DNA from: Irpex lacteus
Lineage: Eukaryota; Basidiomycota; Agaricomycetes; Polyporales; Irpicaceae
Length of the DNA: 13,569 bases
Assembly (NCBI GenBank): GCA_001986395.2
Contig: MQVO02000238.1
Location: 1 to 13,569 of the forward strand
Direction of reading: 5' to 3'
Shown: piece after piece, positions 12,028 through 13,569 of the stretch
Numbering within the stretch: the first letter of the stretch is position 1
Layout: every line of letters starts with the position of its first letter
Made by a program: the position numbers and the translations under genes
Notes under the pieces: generated by a model
The model's database searches: none
What the model saw: the letters and a program-made list of their open reading frames with translations, nothing else
What the model was told of the DNA's origin: nothing

Positions 12028-13122
12028 AGTTTTATAAATTCTCATAGGTAACGCAGGAAGAGTATAAGAAGAATTAATATTAACTTTAAATTTCTTATAA
12101 ACAAGTTCATTAAATTTAACTAACACTTGGAACAATGATTTACAATCGATTTTACAATAAGTAAGAGCTTGATCTTTAAAGTTCCATGGTCCAGATTTAT
12201 TATTATAATGTAAATCAAACAATTGTTCATAATCTGCCCTAGAAAGATCAGTAAATAATTCATAAGCAGGGAAATCCCCGCTATAATTAATATCTGAGAA
12301 GTAAAAAGGGAAATGTGTTTTAACAGTAGGTACATTAAATGATTTACACAATCTTCTTAGGCCCATAGGTAATAATAGGAATGAATCTTTAAAGATAATA
12401 GTTCTATTATTCACTTTAAATCTGATAGCCATTAATTTACCATTAAATAATAATGGTTTAACAGTGGCTCCAGGATAATTTAATAAATGTTTAAGAAGTA
12501 AGATTTCATCAAAACCAGATAGATTATGTGCATAAGCATATTTAATACTCTTTAAATTTAATAGTTGATCTAAAAATGAAATAAACATAGTTGCTTGTGC
12601 TTCCTCTGTTATATTAGTAGCAATAGAATTAATATAGTTACCCCAGTATAATGACCATAGTAAGCTGTAATTAGATAAGGATGATGATTACCAGAAACAT
12701 TAACTGTTTCTATATCAAATGTACAAAATGTATCCAAAGCTGATATTTTTTCTTCTACTTTGTGTACTTTAAAGGGTTTAGCAGGTAATTGTTTTTCAGT
12801 TACAATTACTTCACCATCTTGAATATATAAAGTATCATGATTGATTTCTCTTCTAAAGATATTCTGACTTAATTTTGTATCAGTGAATCTTTGATCTAAA
12901 AACCATGATAATGTACACTATTAATATTATCTTTTTGATGAATTTCTATAGGTTGTTCCCATCAAAGATTTTATATATTACAGTACCATCTGAAGAATCA
13001 TCCACAAATTTTACTCTCCCAAAATGATGAGGATTCATATTGGTAGAGCATATCACTGTTAATGATGGTATCCATGTTCAATTCACGGGTACAACTGTTT
13101 TCTTATGTCTTGATGACAACAT
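12028..13122 (-). pseudogene. dpo: Plasmid-type family B DNA polymerase, N-terminal and exonuclease part
   Basis: Reads from ATG 13122 on the minus strand (code 4; one TGA as Trp early on). The N-terminal part contains NPHHFGRVKFVDD. Exonuclease motif I is CTFDIETVNV, motif II is YAHNLSGFDEILLLKHL, and motif III is LTYCKIDCKSLFQVL. These acidic residues proof-read newly made DNA. The frame changes three times, near 12962, 12903 and 12645. Each time one extra base in a G or T run would restore it. It is cut after PMRIYKT by hairpin copy 10. The family continues with several hundred residues of polymerase domain, one piece of which is at 9945-10220 on the same strand. The middle, with motif A, is missing. 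This is likely an integrated linear-plasmid relic. If the frame breaks are read errors, the surviving part is intact. Confidence 0.9.
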
Positions 13123-13259
13123 ATGACTAGTTAATATATTTATATTGACTTAATAGTACTTTTTTTACTATTAGATCATATGTATTTAGACTAATTAATA
13201 AATTATTTATCTTTATTATATATTATTTTATATAATATTTATTATTTAACTAGGGTAAA
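13123..13259. other. AT-rich spacer upstream of the polymerase start
   Basis: Almost pure A/T, with a TAGTACTTTTTTTACTA imperfect palindrome at about 13155-13172. It could hold a promoter for the minus-strand polymerase, but no consensus was recognised. Confidence 0.4.
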
Positions 13260-13569
13260 ACTAAAAATTATGACCAGTTAATACTATCTAATATTTAAGG
13301 TGTTACACCTGGCGCCATATTACCAGATTTATTTTTAATAAATTTGTAAGTATATTTTAAAAAATATAGATAACATAAAATAAGATATATTTTACGTTCG
13401 ATCACATGGTCTTTATTATTTATATAAATTTTGCTAGACTGTCCAATTTTATAAAACCTTTGGTTGTACATCCGTACTGTATTTACGAATTGAAACACGA
13501 TTATTTACTGCAAACACTTTTCCTTCAGTTTGCATTCCCAAACTCGTATACAACTTTAGATAGTTGAGC
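13260..13569 (-). pseudogene. Group II intron reverse transcriptase, N-terminal piece
   Basis: Minus strand, entering from the right edge. Across three frames it gives NNRVSIRKYSTDVQPKVL, then KLDSLAKF, then YINNKDHVIERKIYLILC, FLKYTYKFIKNKSGNMAPGV and, after a TAA at 13295, ILDSINW. The NKSGNM.PG ... LD.IN pattern is the N-terminal block of fungal group II intron reverse transcriptase/maturase proteins, which help the intron splice and move. The two frame changes would each be repaired by one T in a T run near 13448 and 13430. The TAA replaces an expected Glu codon. Similarity ends near 13262, so the catalytic part is missing here. The 5' part lies beyond the window. Confidence 0.7.

Noticed and set aside
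12120..12335. Second minus-strand open frame inside the polymerase piece
   Set aside because: It is out of frame with exonuclease motifs II and III and has only low-complexity hydrophobic residues.

Overview
The window looks like a stretch of filamentous-fungal mitochondrial DNA. It is very AT-rich. It carries mitochondrial respiratory-chain and ribosomal gene pieces (atp8, nad2, nad3, nad4, nad4L, nad5, cox1, rps3) and mitochondrial tRNAs. Several reading frames only make sense if TGA is read as tryptophan (genetic code 4): atp8 and the start of the DNA polymerase frame are the clearest cases. nad2 and nad3 overlap as TAATG, as in many fungal mitochondrial genomes. LAGLIDADG intron endonuclease pieces, a group II intron reverse-transcriptase piece and a plasmid-type (protein-primed family B) DNA polymerase fit the same setting. 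I cannot name the species.

Almost nothing here is a complete gene. From left to right: 1-841 AT-rich spacer with hairpins; 842-1057 unknown ORF piece; 1699-2060 (-) cox1 exon joined to a LAGLIDADG intron ORF; 2132-2416 (+) nad4 piece; 2449-2729 (-) LAGLIDADG piece; 3385-3552 (+) second nad4 piece; 3655-4512 unknown ORFs; 4545-5462 (+) long open C-terminal half of nad5; 5506-5727 unknown ORF running into 5720-5860 (-) nad4L; 5889-6137 (-) Gly/Asn-rich ORF; 6228-6311 (+) rps3-like tail; 6399-6663 (-) N-terminal nad2 piece; 6889-7027 duplicated tRNA-like tails; 7120-7364 (-) third nad4 piece split by a hairpin; 7365-8600 spacer with one GC-rich island.

The region that looks most native is 8608-9505: atp8, trnI(GAU), trnF(GAA), the nad2 3' end and nad3. 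Even there atp8 has lost its usual start and the nad3 tail is replaced by a cox1 exon plus LAGLIDADG fragment. From 9831 to the right edge the window holds plasmid and intron relics: two parts of one DNA polymerase gene on the minus strand (about 10220-9950 and 13122-12028), separated by unknown plus-strand ORFs and a second trnI(GAU), and then the start of a group II reverse transcriptase that leaves the window.

A family of palindromic hairpin elements of about 46 bp (CCCCAAAAAACTAG ... CTAGTTTTTTGGGG) occurs about ten times, often exactly at the edges of gene pieces, and once inside nad4. Short direct repeats sit at many other junctions. My reading is that this is an accessory, recombination-prone region in which mobile introns, linear-plasmid sequence and hairpin elements have scattered gene pieces of at least two codon-usage types. 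Intact working copies of most of these genes would then lie elsewhere in the genome. Trans-splicing of some pieces (nad5 above all) cannot be excluded from sequence alone. Many single-base frame breaks fall in homopolymers, and all go in the same direction, so some of the apparent pseudogenes may be read or assembly errors.
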